A stretch of 64,000 nucleotides of DNA from Atriophallophorus winterbourni (taxonomy: Eukaryota; Platyhelminthes; Trematoda; Plagiorchiida; Microphallidae). The first letter of the stretch is position 1. Each line of letters starts with the position of its first letter. The stretch lies in the NCBI GenBank assembly GCA_013407085.1, contig JACCGJ010020263.1, forward strand, positions 1 through 64,000, given 5' to 3'. A model generated the notes under the pieces. It worked only from the letters and a program-made list of their open reading frames with translations. It was not told the DNA's origin and searched no databases. Below are positions 37,701-48,304 of this stretch, piece after piece. Both the position numbers and the translations under genes were made by a program.

Positions 37701-40700
37701 ACCTAAAATGCTACTGTACCTCAAAAGAGTGTGTATCTTAAATGCTGATCATTGTGATAATGATGTGCTTAGAACGGAAGGACCAATTTCCAGCTGTTTT
37801 GGAACTTAATAATACGAACGGAAGGACCAATTTCCAGCTGTTTTGGAACTTAATAATACGAACATGGGTTTTTCTATTATTCGTGTAACGTCTAGGGTCT
37901 TCGCCCTTCTATCTTAGAACAAATTATGTAAATAATATTTTGCCTCAGCCCTCAACATTCCAGAGGTACCGAAAACATTTCGTTGAATATTTTTCGTCCC
38001 TCAGCAATTTTTCAGCAAACAACTCTGCGTAGTATAGCTCACACTTACTTCAGGTGCATAATTTTTCAAATTATTTATTCAATGTTGTGCTCACATCCCT
38101 TGCACTCACATTCAACTGAGCGTCTTAAGTGCTTGCTCGGGAATCCCTCTGTAATTCTTCAATTTGAACATCCTGGTTTGTCGTGCAAATCATTCGAGTA
38201 TAACTTTGTTTTCACATTATTTTTCATTTTTTGTGCACGTACGATACTTGACCATTTAGTTAGAATTATTCGTTTTGACGAATAAATTGCTGAACACTGT
38301 TTAAGATTACTTTCCTGACTGGGTAAGAGCTGAATGAAGATTGCTGAATGAAGATAAAGCCGCTAGCATGCAACTGACACCGATCGACCTAGTACTACCT
38401 ATCTCTGTAAGCGCTGCAGGAGAAATTACGACTCCTGAATGGGAATGTTTTGTCATTCTAAATGCTGCGCAACATGACACCATCATGCGCTTGCGATATA
38501 AATCCATGGTCGACATCGTCAGAAGGAGGCCAACAACAACAACATCTAAGTTAACTATTTAGAAGAATCTAATAAGCAAAGTCAGTATTTCCTTACGGAG
38601 AACTGACTGCGTATTTCTCTTACTAACGATTCACCCCTGACTGTTTCTTTATTCGTTCCAGCCTCAAAGACGAATCCGAGATCTTATATGTTAAACCATA
38701 CACGAGGTGGGGGACATATGCTCTCGGCATGACCTTGGGATTGATTCTGATCAATGGATATAAACTTCCTCAGGTATTTTACAGTTACACACTATTAATC
38801 CGTTTATTTGATACTGCTGTACCAGTTATTTTTCACGCCATATTCATTGACAAATTTTCAGGTCTGGGTTGACACATACAAAGCGATACGTATAATATGC
38901 ACGTAGCTTATCAACGAAGTTTTTCGTCTGCGATATTTATTATTCGCTCTGAACAGAGCTAATAACGCTCGAGTATACTTGAGAAAAGAGACCTGCGCTT
39001 CGGTCAATCCATCTGCTCGCTAATTAGGAAAATCTATATGTTTAAACATGGTCGCATTTTGTTATCTCTTCGATTCGGCAAATCATGTTGTTACGAACAT
39101 GCTAAGTTCGAAAGAAAATGTTTTGATATTTCGTTTGAAGATATACGATATGTTTACGTATTCTCAAACCGCGTATGTTACCACAACGGTACAGTTTAAA
39201 TGTAGCGACGGCCTTTGCCAAGCACGCAAAGCGCGTTACACAATTCAATATAAAAAACCGCCCTGTTAAGTTTGTTTTATCAGATGCTCTCCTAACGCTG
39301 CATATGTATCCAAAGAACAATAAAAAGTGATCACCTAAAATTATAGAAGAATGTTGCTTCACTTATCTCACTTCTAAACTCGATTTTGTTACGTGCAGTG
39401 TTGTATATCTGGAACAACCATATTTTTGGAATACAACTTAGGTTTAGGCATTCTAAATATTCTACAAAGTTATACTTGTATGCCACTGTTATATAGGGTT
39501 CGCACATCGAACCACTATGTTCAGACACAGAATCACAAAGTGATTCTCGGTCAAGCACTCAAGGTGCTTATGGATAACCATAGTAATGTGTTACTCACAT
39601 GTGTGTAAGGGATGGGGATGTGAGCAACACATTACTTAAATATTTTACACCTATTCATTACTTCACTGGCAGTCTACGATAAATGTGTGAGTATTTTAGA
39701 CAGAACTACTTATTTTGATGTCAGTAGCGTTCGTTTTAACTGTGCTTTTTAACAAATATGCTATCACATTCTGTCTAAGCATTGGTCAAAGGTGAAGCGA
39801 AATCTTCTCATATGGTCTGGACTAGCATTTTCTGCGTTTTTGTGTCTGTCCACTGTATATGGCATGTACAGTTTGGTCAGTGGTGAAGTCACGAAATGGC
39901 CCTCCTCACTCTCCGCATTCTACACCGCTGCACACCGCCCAGCATTCATTCTTGGGGTTGCCATAATTACTTATCTATGTGCAACTGATAACACGCGTAA
40001 GTTTTACAAGTTCGTTTGCGTTTCTGTTGAAACGTTTTCCTGATTTCATCTTTAGTTACATGCTTACCATCCACTCCAGGATTTTATTCCAACGTCTCTT
40101 GCATCGAGCCCTACCTCCCACAACGCATGAGTATCTCAATTGGTCAATCTTTGTCAGCGCAGTAGTTTTGAACCCCTTCAAAACCGCTTAATCGTTCATT
40201 ACGCAAATGACAAACTAAAACATGCTTATATAGGCGACTCTTACAAAAGCAAGGGGTCTTTAGGCCGTTTGTGCCGGTTATCGAGTCGAGCTTAATTGCC
40301 ACACGATTTCGTTTCGACCGATTCTCTTCAAATTTTCGTCAACCTGGGCTGATTCGAGCAACTTTGAAAGATTGCATATCGTTCATAGCTGACGACCTTT
40401 CCATATGATGTTTTACTGGACAAGGAATCGATAGGTCGTTTAATTTTTTCGCAAACCGATTTCTCTTGGTTTTCCAATTGTTGTACTCAGTTTTCGGCGA
40501 TCCCTACTCCTCATTCGTGTCGGATTTCTGTATTCTGTAGGTCCTTCGAGAGCTCGCCTTCAACAATCTTTAATGGTGCTATTCAAAGATTTTTACACTA
40601 TAAACGCTGTGGATGGTTGTTTGTGAACTACCTATAAAATCAACCCTATTCGAAAGTTTCGATAACCTGACACCCTTGTTAGTGGTTAGAAAACTGTTAG

Positions 40701-42755
40701 AATTACGCCAGTCCTCAAGAAGATTGCGGGAATCTTTCGGCCTAAAGCTTGCTATTCACAAGTTTCAAAAATCATGGATACCCTAGTTTCTTGATCGCCT
40801 ACAGAACATGTCATTCTCGTAGGATGAGAATAAAATCGCCTGCTGATTGTAATGTATTTGTGGCTTATGCACCCAGTTCCACTAATCACGGAATACCTGG
40901 TGTGTATGTAATGTCTATTCTTGAACAAGAAAATGTGTGGCATTCATAGATTGGTCTTGGCCAAACAAGTAAATCAAGTAAATGAAAGTGAGACCGTAAT
41001 GCAGCATGCGGCTCATCATCAGTGAATTGCCAGCAATTCATAGAGCATTTTCTCGTTCATACACTTGATAGTTAGCTGTGAGAAAAATAAATTGACGCGA
41101 ACCTTTGTACGAACTTGTCTGCACGAATATGTCATTCAAACGTAACGTCTACTAAGCATTTCTAACGAGTAATCATTGATTAAAAACATGTTTACCAAGC
41201 AGCAATATATGCCGATTTTCTCTTTCCTCGTGATCACTAATTTTTTTCGTGTGTCCAACTAGCTTTGATTCGTACCGTACTCGGATGGAATGCCTTTACG
41301 CCAATAGCACGTTTGACATACGGAGCGTATCTCGTGCATCCTATTGTTTTATTTTTCTTCATTCTGGGAAGACAATCTCCGATTCTGCTAGATAACTTGT
41401 TCTTGGTGAGTATTATGAACATTTTTCATTATTCTACTTTCGCATGCAAAGAAAGTTATGGGTTCGGAGCTTATTTTGGCGATTATTGATATTTTCGCAT
41501 TTAGTGGAGAGTTTGTCCATTATGTCAATACCAAATCCTTCGAAATATTCACACTGTTGATCACAACGGTCCACATTGGAATTTCTATACTCAAGTTTCG
41601 CTATTAGTTGAGCATTACATATCCTCTGCCCCGGACCATCACCATTGTGGTCTCACGCCATACGGCCTGAACTACCGTCCACCGTTTGACCGATTGCGAT
41701 TTGCCATCCACGAATATTTTCCCAGACTGGTTTATTTGAGTAGTGTTATATGCCAGGCCAGCCGAGAAGGAGCCAGTAACATCTGTTATGGTCGTCATTA
41801 ATACCCTTTGCATAGGTCTACTCTATTGTTAGTTGAAATCCGGAAATCAACTTTTGGACAGACTGCACTTACGGACCAAAAACATGTGCAAAAGAGATAT
41901 GAGAGCTCTCCACGTTGACACTAAATGTTGGGAAGAACTTGATCATGACCGCTCTCTTCAGAGTCACTGTGTAAAACGTCATGGCCAAGCTGGATAAACG
42001 AACATACAGCTCTTGGATGCTGAACGCAGATCACGCCGTTGGCGAGCAACTGACGCCGATCGACCTAGTATTGCATAGCGCGGTGAACGCTTGGGGAGAG
42101 ATAGTCATTGGACTTTTGAGTCATTCTAAATGCTGCAGAGCATGAGACCATTATGCACTTGTAATGTAAATCCATGGTTGAAGGAGGCCAACACACGATT
42201 ATCTTAGTCACATGGAAGGGTGTTGCAAATAAGCCACAAGATTATCTGCGTGCGATCAGTGAAATAAACGCATCACATCACATTTTGTTCTTTCGTCATT
42301 TGTTTGAATACACGTACTCATTGAATCCAATCTCAAGTTCGTATTTATATAACGAAGATTTAGAAAAATTAACCTTAGTCAATCTCTCTACCTGACTGAA
42401 CTTTTCTCTGTGCCAGAAACCTCAGGGTTGTTTTCCTCACACTGAATCTCCAGAAATAGATTCTTTTTATTGATCACATGGTTTCCCTGTCAAGTAAAAT
42501 TTTTTTAAGTAAAGGCTTTTAAAAGTATTGCTTCATTTCACGACATTGCATGTGCATAAATAGCGCTAGAATAACCATATAAAATATTTGTCAAAAGCTG
42601 ATTCCATTTCATCTATGTAATTTCCATATTGTTCGATTGCTCAGATAATGCAGTTTCTGTCGGCGTACGTGATTAGCTATTTGCTGGCGACTTTGGTCAA
42701 TCTGGTTTCCGAAGCACCGATTCTCAACTTGGAGAAGGTCTTTAAATTGCGATAG
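25088..42755 (+). CDS. NRF-6/acyltransferase-3 family membrane protein, complete (16 exons)
   Basis: Exons read here: 25088-25412, 25453-25634, 25669-25744, 25777-25873, 27254-27339, 27400-27513, 29423-29641, 30819-30915, 31177-31281, 32702-32867, 35133-35215, 36833-36940, 38662-38773, 39780-39996, 41263-41405, 42645-42755. The total is 2,241 nt, 746 residues. All introns are GT-AG and all phases match. Residues 1-24 look like a signal peptide. The NRF domain (about 30-215) has LDAIGHIPPGILGG, NWPGSFELC (Cys134), FCLPRSC (178-183) and YCHTSPEALS. An acidic loop follows (DEDEDDELL). The acyltransferase-3 domain starts at about 340: DGIRVLTMIW, with the R-x10-H motif Arg346/His357, then AVDIFFMISGLL (about 391-401), FIFHRFIRLTP, WTWYLANDFQF, RLTYGAYLVHP and SEAPILNLEK. 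About ten membrane spans are expected. Family members are linked to lipid or drug transport and acylation; the substrate is unknown. Confidence 0.9.
25413..25776 (+). other. Three micro-introns at the 5' end of the gene
   Basis: Introns 25413-25452 (40 bp), 25635-25668 (34 bp) and 25745-25776 (32 bp) each have GT-AG ends, and their removal restores the NRF domain. Later introns are 60 bp to over 2 kb. Confidence 0.85.
26577..26630 (+). repeat. (TA)n microsatellite
   Basis: About 27 TA units in intron 4 of the first acyltransferase gene. The open frames over it are artefacts. Confidence 0.95.
30328..30675 (-). repeat. Hammerhead-bearing repeat with tandem part and large palindrome
   Basis: The segment ATTCATTTGCATGCTTTTCC occurs at about 30,337 and again at about 30,568 in the same orientation, about 232 bp apart. 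This suggests one repeat unit plus part of a second. The second copy then folds back: arms 30,528-30,594 and 30,607-30,673 are inverted with almost no mismatches, around a spacer of about 12 bp. It sits in intron 7. Confidence 0.7.
30364..30407 (-). ncRNA. Hammerhead ribozyme motif, family A (intact core)
   Basis: Minus strand: CUGAUGA (30,400-30,394), stem II GUGC/GCAC with loop AAACA, GAAA (30,380-30,377), then ACCGGUC, with predicted cleavage after the C at 30,371. Stem I pairs UCCUAC with GUGGGG (C-G, A-U, U-G, C-G, C-G, U-G). All core bases are present. Stem III is the palindrome ACCGGU with no room for a normal loop, as in minimal hammerheads that act as dimers. It is antisense to the surrounding gene. 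Confidence 0.8.
31375..31480 (+). repeat. Imperfect (TCTA)n / (TC)n tract
   Basis: Degenerate tetranucleotide run in intron 9. Confidence 0.8.
31662..31722 (+). repeat. (ACT)n microsatellite
   Basis: About 20 ACT units. It ends exactly at the hammerhead stem III/cleavage region of the motif at 31,719-31,758. Confidence 0.95.
31710..31758 (-). ncRNA. Hammerhead motif, family B, stem I lost
   Basis: Minus strand CUGAUGA at 31,748-31,742, loop AAACA, GAAA at 31,728-31,725, then ACCGGUA. The 3' strand of stem I is replaced by the (TAG)n repeat, and stem II has a C/A mismatch. Probably inactive. Confidence 0.6.
32380..32422 (+). ncRNA. Hammerhead motif, family A, core mutated
   Basis: CTGATGA at 32,386-32,392 and CCGGTCGTGGGG are present, but GAAA is CAAA and stem II is GTGT/AAAC. 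Inactive by known core requirements. Lies in intron 9, sense strand. Confidence 0.65.
33656..34499 (+). mobile_element. Pogo/Tc1-mariner-like MITE (844 bp)
   Basis: Left end CAATGGAACCCGGG and right end (reverse complement) CAGTGGAACCCACC are matching terminal inverted repeats. Both are flanked by TA (33,654-33,655 and 34,500-34,501), the Tc1/mariner target duplication. Both ends also carry GAATTCGTTGTAA-like sub-terminal repeats, the pattern of pogo/Tigger elements. No transposase frame is present, so it is non-autonomous. It lies in intron 10. Confidence 0.6.
34524..34738 (+). repeat. (GTAT)n microsatellite
   Basis: More than 50 tetranucleotide units with a few variant units. It gives spurious YVCM- and HTYI-rich open frames on both strands. 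Lies in intron 10. Confidence 0.97.
37200..37290 (+). repeat. Hammerhead-bearing repeat copy, family A
   Basis: Contains a hammerhead-like core and the downstream GATGGAAATGCATGCAAATG block found at 30,340, 43,975 and 60,773. Lies in intron 12. Confidence 0.6.
37211..37254 (+). ncRNA. Hammerhead motif, family A, nearly intact
   Basis: CTGATGA 37,217-37,223, GAAA 37,239-37,242, ACCGGTC ending 37,248. Stem II GCGC/GCAC has one C/A mismatch. Stem I (TTTAT against GTGGG) is mostly wobble pairs. Same strand as the host gene, so the intron RNA carries it. Confidence 0.65.
37772..37863 (+). repeat. 44-bp perfect tandem duplication
   Basis: The unit starting GAACGGAAGGACC occurs at 37,772 and 37,816 without differences. 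Lies in intron 12. Confidence 0.95.
38080..38215 (+). repeat. Family B repeat fragment (no ribozyme core)
   Basis: GTTGTGCTCACATCCCTTGC and the end TTCGAGTATAACTTTGTTTT match 31,928-31,995. The hammerhead part is absent. Confidence 0.45.
38330..38545 (+). repeat. Dispersed repeat R2, copy 1
   Basis: Shares CTGACACCGATCGACCTAGT and AATCCATGGT...GGAGGCCAACA with 41,850-42,190 and, reversed, with 48,950-49,200. Class unknown. Confidence 0.6.
39440..39645 (+). repeat. Family B repeat fragment with 18-bp inverted ends
   Basis: AGAATCACAAAGTGATTCTC matches 31,850-31,885. Near the right end GTAATGTGTTACTCACAT (39,583-39,600) is inverted at about 39,616-39,633. Lies in intron 13. Confidence 0.5.
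41505..41815 (-). repeat. tRNA-headed SINE copy, degenerate
   Basis: Aligns by eye with 47,860-48,205. The hammerhead region (about 41,590-41,625) keeps GCGAAACT but has lost CTGATGA. Lies in intron 15. Confidence 0.55.
41850..42190 (+). repeat. Dispersed repeat R2, copy 2
   Basis: Second copy of the 38,330 repeat, here extending further 5'. Confidence 0.6.
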
Positions 42756-42802
42756 TGAGGTATGAGGCCTACCTGACTTCCTATACATGACAATGCTGCG
42801 AG

Positions 42803-42808
42803 AATAAA
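42803..42808 (+). terminator. Poly(A) signal of the first acyltransferase gene
   Basis: AATAAA 48 bases after the stop codon at 42,755. Confidence 0.7.
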
Positions 42809-42954
42809 TTTTTATCCATATATTTGCAATATAAAGCGCTTTTTTACAACATCAGATTGTGGTTATACTTGGAGTTATGGGTGGGCTTAATCACTATTGC
42901 GTTTTCATTTGAAAGATTCCTCGGTTCAATTACCGCTGTGAGTTCAGCATTGGG

Positions 42955-43620
42955 TTTTCGCTAAGCTTGCATAGAAGGTTGCAGTTGTTTCGTCATCAAG
43001 CCAGATGGCATCGTCAGCGTTCCTTCGTGCGAAACAAAATGGCCTTGATGTTTAGCAAATTTGTGCCACGTTTCCTCGCGTGTTTGGGTTGCTTGCTTTG
43101 CGATTCCTGCGCCACACTTAGAAATCATTCGGGATTGACGTTGCACACAAACCTACAAAATCGCTTCGGACGCAATTGTCAATATCGAAAGATCAAATAC
43201 TAAAAACGGACAAAACGAATGTCATCTAAGATTACCATGTATCAATTCACGTAGATCGCGATTGATATAAATTCGATTTATAATTCATGTTCAATCCTTG
43301 CCACCGGTAGAACACAGAGTACATGGGAATAGCTCGAGACATAGTACACAACAGCCCAGTCTCCTAATCAGCGCATGCAATTGGACAGTACCTAAGGACC
43401 AATGGGATGTCGTTTGTTCTACACGTGGCACAGGACACGCATCTCAGACACACGGGATCGTCGTATAAGGATGATAAACTTCACGGCCTTTTTGCTTCGC
43501 AAGAATTTTCGCTGATGATGCCATCTAGCTTGATGACGAAACGTCCGCACTCCACTATGCAAGTTCGGCGAACACCCAAAATGAACATCCAATACCTGAA
43601 GTACAAGAATTTTCTTCAAA
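42955..43620. repeat. Two inverted copies of dispersed repeat R5
   Basis: 42,955-43,200 (minus) and 43,395-43,620 (plus) share a GCCATCT-GCTTGATGACGAAAC block and neighbouring sequence. The open frames on them are not believed to be genes. Confidence 0.5.
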
Positions 43621-43899
43621 TTTCAAAATAATATGTGCGTCACCATATTCCCTGACCGTAATAGTAATATGCAACGACACTTTGAATAGAACATACTTGT
43701 TATATGTTAATCTCTAGGCCGCTCAAAATGAGCCGATGTTTTCAAGCATTAGGTAAAAAGCGTGTTGATTCCTCGATTATTGATCATGAGAATTAGTTAA
43801 AACTATGATAGTGGGCGACACCGTTGGCACCCTTGCTAATCGGTAATTTATGAGGTTTCTGGAACAAGTGGGTGCAAATATCGGTGTATATGTATTACA

Positions 43900-44010
43900 T
43901 ACGACCGTATCTTATAGATGTGGTTAAACCTATGGGTTATAAACGAATATCCGTATTTACATGTTTTTGATGGAAATACATGCAAATACGAATTTTCGTT
44001 TAACTAATAG
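43900..44010 (+). repeat. Family A repeat fragment downstream of the ribozyme part
   Basis: GATGGAAATACATGCAAATACG at 43,970 matches the block after the hammerheads at 37,248 and 60,754. No core is present. Confidence 0.4.
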
Positions 44011-44104
44011 GCATTCTTTTTGATATGCGTTAGAACACGTGCAAAATCGGTAATTTTGTCTTCCTATTTCTTTGGATATGATGTCAACATATAAAAACGA
44101 ACAT

Positions 44105-44766
44105 TAAACTTATTGACCGCAACGTCGAACTTTTCCCCGTCGCCATGGCTTAATAAAGATGTTGCGACTTTGCAACGAATATATCATCGAGCTACCAAAC
44201 TTGTCACTGGACTCAGCCGGAAACCCTACAATGAGCGAATCAAAACGCTAAATTTAATTGATTATCCACGTCGTCGTCTCCGAGGGGATTTGATTCTGGT
44301 TTACAATATTTTGAATACCGAAAATCACCCTCTACAATGCTTATTGAATCTACGGAGCTCGCATAATACAACAGCTCACACATTTACTCTAACTGTTCCT
44401 CACTCGAGACTCAACTGCAGACGACATTTTTTTGCCTTGCGAGTTTGTTTTGCTTGGAACAATCTGCAAGATAATGTTGTAAACTCACCAAACCAGCTAA
44501 CTTTCAAGAGAAGCCTTGATGCCTTTTTGACCCTAAACCCGTGCATCGAAGAAAACTATACATCTTAACACCATACACCTACATTTGTTATCCCACCAAT
44601 CGAAAACAATTTCTGCCCTTTGGATATTTACTTGATTCTTGAACTGCTCAGTAAGCAATCTAATCCCATTTTTGCTTTTTATATTATTCGTTGTTGTCAT
44701 ATTATTTTGTGTTTTTTTGTAAAGCTATATGCTTTTTAGACCATTAAAATTGAATTGAATTGAATT
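44105..44766 (+). mobile_element. CR1-like LINE, 5'-truncated C-terminus
   Basis: The 151-codon frame 44,113-44,568 encodes the ORF2 end: IYHRATKLVTGLSRKPYNER, RRRLRGDLILVYNIL, HFFALRVCFAWNNL and a natural stop. The 3' UTR ends in repeated TTGAA units at 44,745-44,766. The frame is open, so this copy is younger than those at the left. Confidence 0.85.
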
Positions 44767-45590
44767 ATCTAACCAAGTAAGCGATAGGTTATATCATGTG
44801 TTTATGTGAATCCTAAAGAAGATCACAGAAGTTGCGTAAATAGCCGGGCAAACTGAGTAAGCTACACATGCTAGGCTCTTAAGTCATTATATTAGCAGAC
44901 TTTCACCTCCCACATATCAAGTGACCTAACCATTCCGGTTCGACTGATATAATGTATGTGGGCTTCATTATATGCACTCATTTGCATTGTATCAGACAAA
45001 AAGGCGTCGTCTGGGCTATTCAGCTTCGATTCTAGATATCGTAGTATCTGCATCCGTGAAAAGGGTTAGGCACCTTAAATACCTTCGTTCACATGGAAAG
45101 TGTGATCAGGTTACGATTGGCTTCCAATTTGTGCCAACGTACTGTAAATCTCATTTTAAACTAAATCAGAATTTTGAACGCACAGATTGGAATATTGTCT
45201 CTGCTTAGTACGAAAAATCTTCCCTTACTCTATAGGTAGTGATACAGCTACAAACCGGCAGCTCATACATTAGTCTCTATTTACCCTGAAATATTGGTTT
45301 GCTCCGATGTAATGTGTCATTCGATGATGCAAGCCACTGGTGTACACCTGCAGTTTGACGGGTATTTGATAACCGAGACCGTGTTTATAAAATTTACTAA
45401 TCCTCTCAGACACAACGGTCCTCGTTAAATAGTAAATTTGCTGGAAATAATGTTTATTATTATTATATTATATTTGCACAATCTGATACAGATATAGTGC
45501 CGTTCAACATAAACAATGAGATGTACAAAGCGAGAAGGGGGGTACAAAGCGTTGTCATCGGCATCGTTGAACGTAGGCATGATACTACCC
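44767..45590. other. Spacer, no feature recognised
   Basis: Only short open frames. One, 44,972-45,208, was not recognised. A TTATTA-rich run lies near 45,450. Confidence 0.3.
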
Positions 45591-46200
45591 GGTTGCCTAC
45601 ACCGAAGTAGGGGAGATTTCGTCTAGGGGGTCCCACCCCGAGCCTTTACCCACAAGGCAGTGGAGCGAGAGAGGTTCGCACCTATCGGTGGCCGGTGACC
45701 GACGAAGCGGTTCATACGCCCTTTTCTGGGAATTTCCAGTTCGGAGCCCGATAACCCCGTTGATAGGTTGGTGACTTCAGTTTTTGCCTGTGCACCATAC
45801 AATGTCCTTGGATAGGACAAGGGGCAGTGACTTTTGGAGCGGCGAGTCACATCCGCCGCGTCGTGATGTCATCATTGGATTTTTGTGGCTTTTTATAGGG
45901 AGAACGCTTGCCAGGCGAAAACCCACCACATTCTCAGACACCACCGCCGAACCTTTCGCTGAGCTCGGAGAACCGAGCCCACCCAGGTGGCACCACGTGG
46001 AGGTATTTCGGCAAGCCAGCCTAATAATGTTACGTGAATTCAGCGCACTACAATGCATGGATTCCGAACCAGACTGCCACTGCAGTGCGCAGAGTGATGT
46101 AATATCTCTTGCTAATTATAATGTAAAACGGAAGTTGAATTCGGTGATCTGCAACAGAATGATAGAACTCTCCTAGATTTGGTTGTAGATAAATACTTGT
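45591..46200 (+). repeat. GC-rich segment, probably LINE 5' region
   Basis: Base composition jumps to about half G+C, unlike its surroundings. Open frames exist on both strands (e.g. 45,784-46,176 plus). It resembles the 5' UTR/early ORF region of flatworm LINEs, but no domain was identified. It is followed at 46,490-46,600 by a decayed RT-like stretch (LVSIQTCHFSKHPSQ in the place of 'RPVSLLSVPSK'). Confidence 0.35.
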
Positions 46201-46682
46201 CATTTCTGAAACACTAAACCAGTGGATTAACCATCAAGATGATCAAGTGGACATGCTAATAATCGAAATGCCGGATAGCGTCACATTTTTCGACGAGTCA
46301 ACTTTCACTGAAGACGAGGCGAAATGCGATTTTAGAACAATTAACGTGCGCAAATCTGTGGGGCAATATGACATTGATCTTGACAGTATGAAGCGTCTAA
46401 CACCGATACATGCGGACTGAGTAAGTCGTGTGTTTAACACTAACAGGCAGCATGAATTTATACCAAGACCTAAAAGACGGCTGTGGTAATTCCGAACAAT
46501 AAGTGTGGTAGTCAATCATTAGTGTCAATACAGACCTGTCACTTTAGCAAGCATCCATCGCAAAATGTTGGAGAGATATATTCGGCATAATTTCCGTCAG
46601 TTTCTAGTTGAAGCCCCTTGCTAAAGATTCAACGACTTATAGCTTAAAAGTTAATAATTTAAAACACCACTGGATAACGCAC

Positions 46683-46790
46683 TCAAATTTCCTTGCATTA
46701 TAAATACACATCGGTCCCAAACATATTCCAATCGATTACCACAGGATAACATTATGAATAAAAATTATAAAAGCATGAAACGAGTGGAGT
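46683..46790 (+). repeat. Dispersed repeat R4, copy 1
   Basis: Shares ATCGGTCCCAAACATATTC and flanks with 62,753-62,850. Confidence 0.5.
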
Positions 46791-46859
46791 ATATCAAATA
46801 TAAGGCTTACGAATGATCAACGCATGTCCAATTTCGCTTTAAGGAGAGTCAACTAGTTG

Positions 46860-47366
46860 TTGAGGTTGGAAATTACAATGAAATACAGCAAAAAATGGCA
46901 CCGACAATCAATACATGAACTTGGGATGTAAATGGATAAGGTATGTCCTACGTGTCACTTTCTCATCAAAATCTTGAATCAAGTGTCTTAGTGTATTTCC
47001 TTCTGTAGACACAATTCTATAGACCTGAATAATTTCACGGCGTATCCTCCATTGGGTAAATTCACATAGATCCAGACGACGCAGTCATTCAGTTTACGGA
47101 TCATTTCAAAACCACATCACAAACTTTGTTGCTCGATGATGGATTATATCAAAGAGAGCAATATCTTTTCGCAGACAAGTAGCCCAGACCTCTACTTCAT
47201 ACTCAATCGTAGGGCGAAAGTAAACATTCATTATCCTTGGTAACGTTACCAGCGAGATTAATCCAAAGATTCCCAAAAATCGGATGGCCTGTGGATATAT
47301 ATTCTGGCAGTGAACCGTGCTCTTCAGGTTTCCACTAAGCCATACTCCAAGTTCTTTTTCCAACAA
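46860..47366 (-). pseudogene. CR1-like LINE C-terminus, minus strand
   Basis: Frame 47,366-47,106 encodes EKELGVWLSGNLK, VHCQNI, RPTIEYEVEVWATCLRKDI and HHRATKFV, the region after the RT. In another frame 47,090-46,900 continues with RRIRREIIQVYRIV. Truncated and frameshifted. Confidence 0.7.
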
Positions 47367-47427
47367 CCTCCGTTACAAGTTTTCATTTCCCAATCGATAT
47401 GTTCACGGACTATTCCTGCCACGGTGG

Positions 47428-47461
47428 AGAAGAAGAAGAAGAAGAAGAAGAAAGAAGAAAA
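47428..47461 (+). repeat. (GAA)n microsatellite
   Basis: GAAGAAGAA run giving poly-Lys or poly-Arg frames. Confidence 0.9.
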
Positions 47462-47859
47462 GAACTTTATTGCTTTTCCGTGTGTTGAATGTCCTATCAT
47501 TCATGGCCGCCCAATCTGACACGTCCAAATACATTTGAAGTAGGAAGCAGAAAGGATTCGCGTCCAAGTTTTTATATCATCCCCGAACAGGAACATTTTG
47601 GATGATATGAGTAGGGGTAAATTTTGTATGTATAGGAGAAACAGAAGCAGCCTAAGCTCTGATCAACATGGTTTCCTGAATGAAGGGTCAGGCCAGCAAA
47701 ACTATTGTGTTTTCTAAATTAGATAACCAAGAAACTCAATAATGATGAACAGGATAAAATAATTTACACGAAATTCTGAATATCTATGACTAGGTGAATA
47801 ATAGAATGATTGTAGCCAAAATTGTTATCATAGGTGATATTTAGAGAATAAGTTGTTTA

Positions 47860-48205
47860 TATTTGTGACTACTCATCCGTACCAAGCCCATCGAACTATT
47901 CACAAAGTTGATCACGACGGTCATAATGGAAGCACTGGACTCGAGTTTCGCTCTCATTTGAGCTCATCAGCAGTGCATATCCACCGCTTCGGGCTGGGAT
48001 TCGAACCCCCGACCATCACCATTTTAGTCCCACGCCTTAACGACATGGGCGGCTGTCCACCGTTTGACCGATCGCAACTAAGCGTTCTATGAACTGTTCT
48101 TCTGACTGGCACATTTGAGTAGCTTTGTTTGCCCGACCAGTCCAGAAGGAGCCAACAATATCTATTGTGGTCGCCCAACCAGGTATCGGCGATGTGCTCC
48201 AAAAC
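47860..48205 (-). mobile_element. tRNA-headed SINE with hammerhead ribozyme
   Basis: On the minus strand a tRNA-like part comes first, with a B-box GGTTCGAATCC at 48,008-47,998 and an A-box-like region near 48,045. The hammerhead follows 20-odd bases downstream, then a tail. This order (Pol III promoter, then hammerhead) is that of the schistosome Sm-alpha SINEs. Related copies are at 41,505-41,815 (-) and 51,510-51,663 (+). It lies between the two convergent genes. Confidence 0.75.
47932..47976 (-). ncRNA. Hammerhead ribozyme motif in SINE (intact)
   Basis: Minus strand: stem I GCACUG/CAGUGC, six Watson-Crick pairs; CUGAUGA 47,970-47,964; stem II GCUC/GAGC with loop AAAUGA; GAAA 47,949-47,946; stem III ACUCGAGU (self-complementary); cleavage after C at 47,938 (GUC). 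Every core base is present and stems I and II pair perfectly. Confidence 0.88.
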
Positions 48206-48304
48206 AATATATAATGGAGTTCTAAAGCAATAAATACTTTAAAGATAGGATAGCATCATATTTTTGTTTTGGGCTACGGTTTTAAAGAAGTTTCTACAGG
48301 ATCA

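Noticed and set aside
42955..43620. Hammerhead-like CTGATGATGCC...GATGACGAAAC block in repeat R5
   Set aside because: An extra U follows CTGATGA, stem II has a C/A mismatch and no G-C closing pair, and stem I pairing is poor in both copies here. Not accepted as a ribozyme without a covariance score.
45615..46176. Overlapping open frames on both strands, up to 130 codons
   Set aside because: GC-rich segment resembling LINE 5' sequence. No domain, and both strands are equally open.
47310..47538. Lys- and Arg-rich frames
   Set aside because: They come from the (GAA)n tract.
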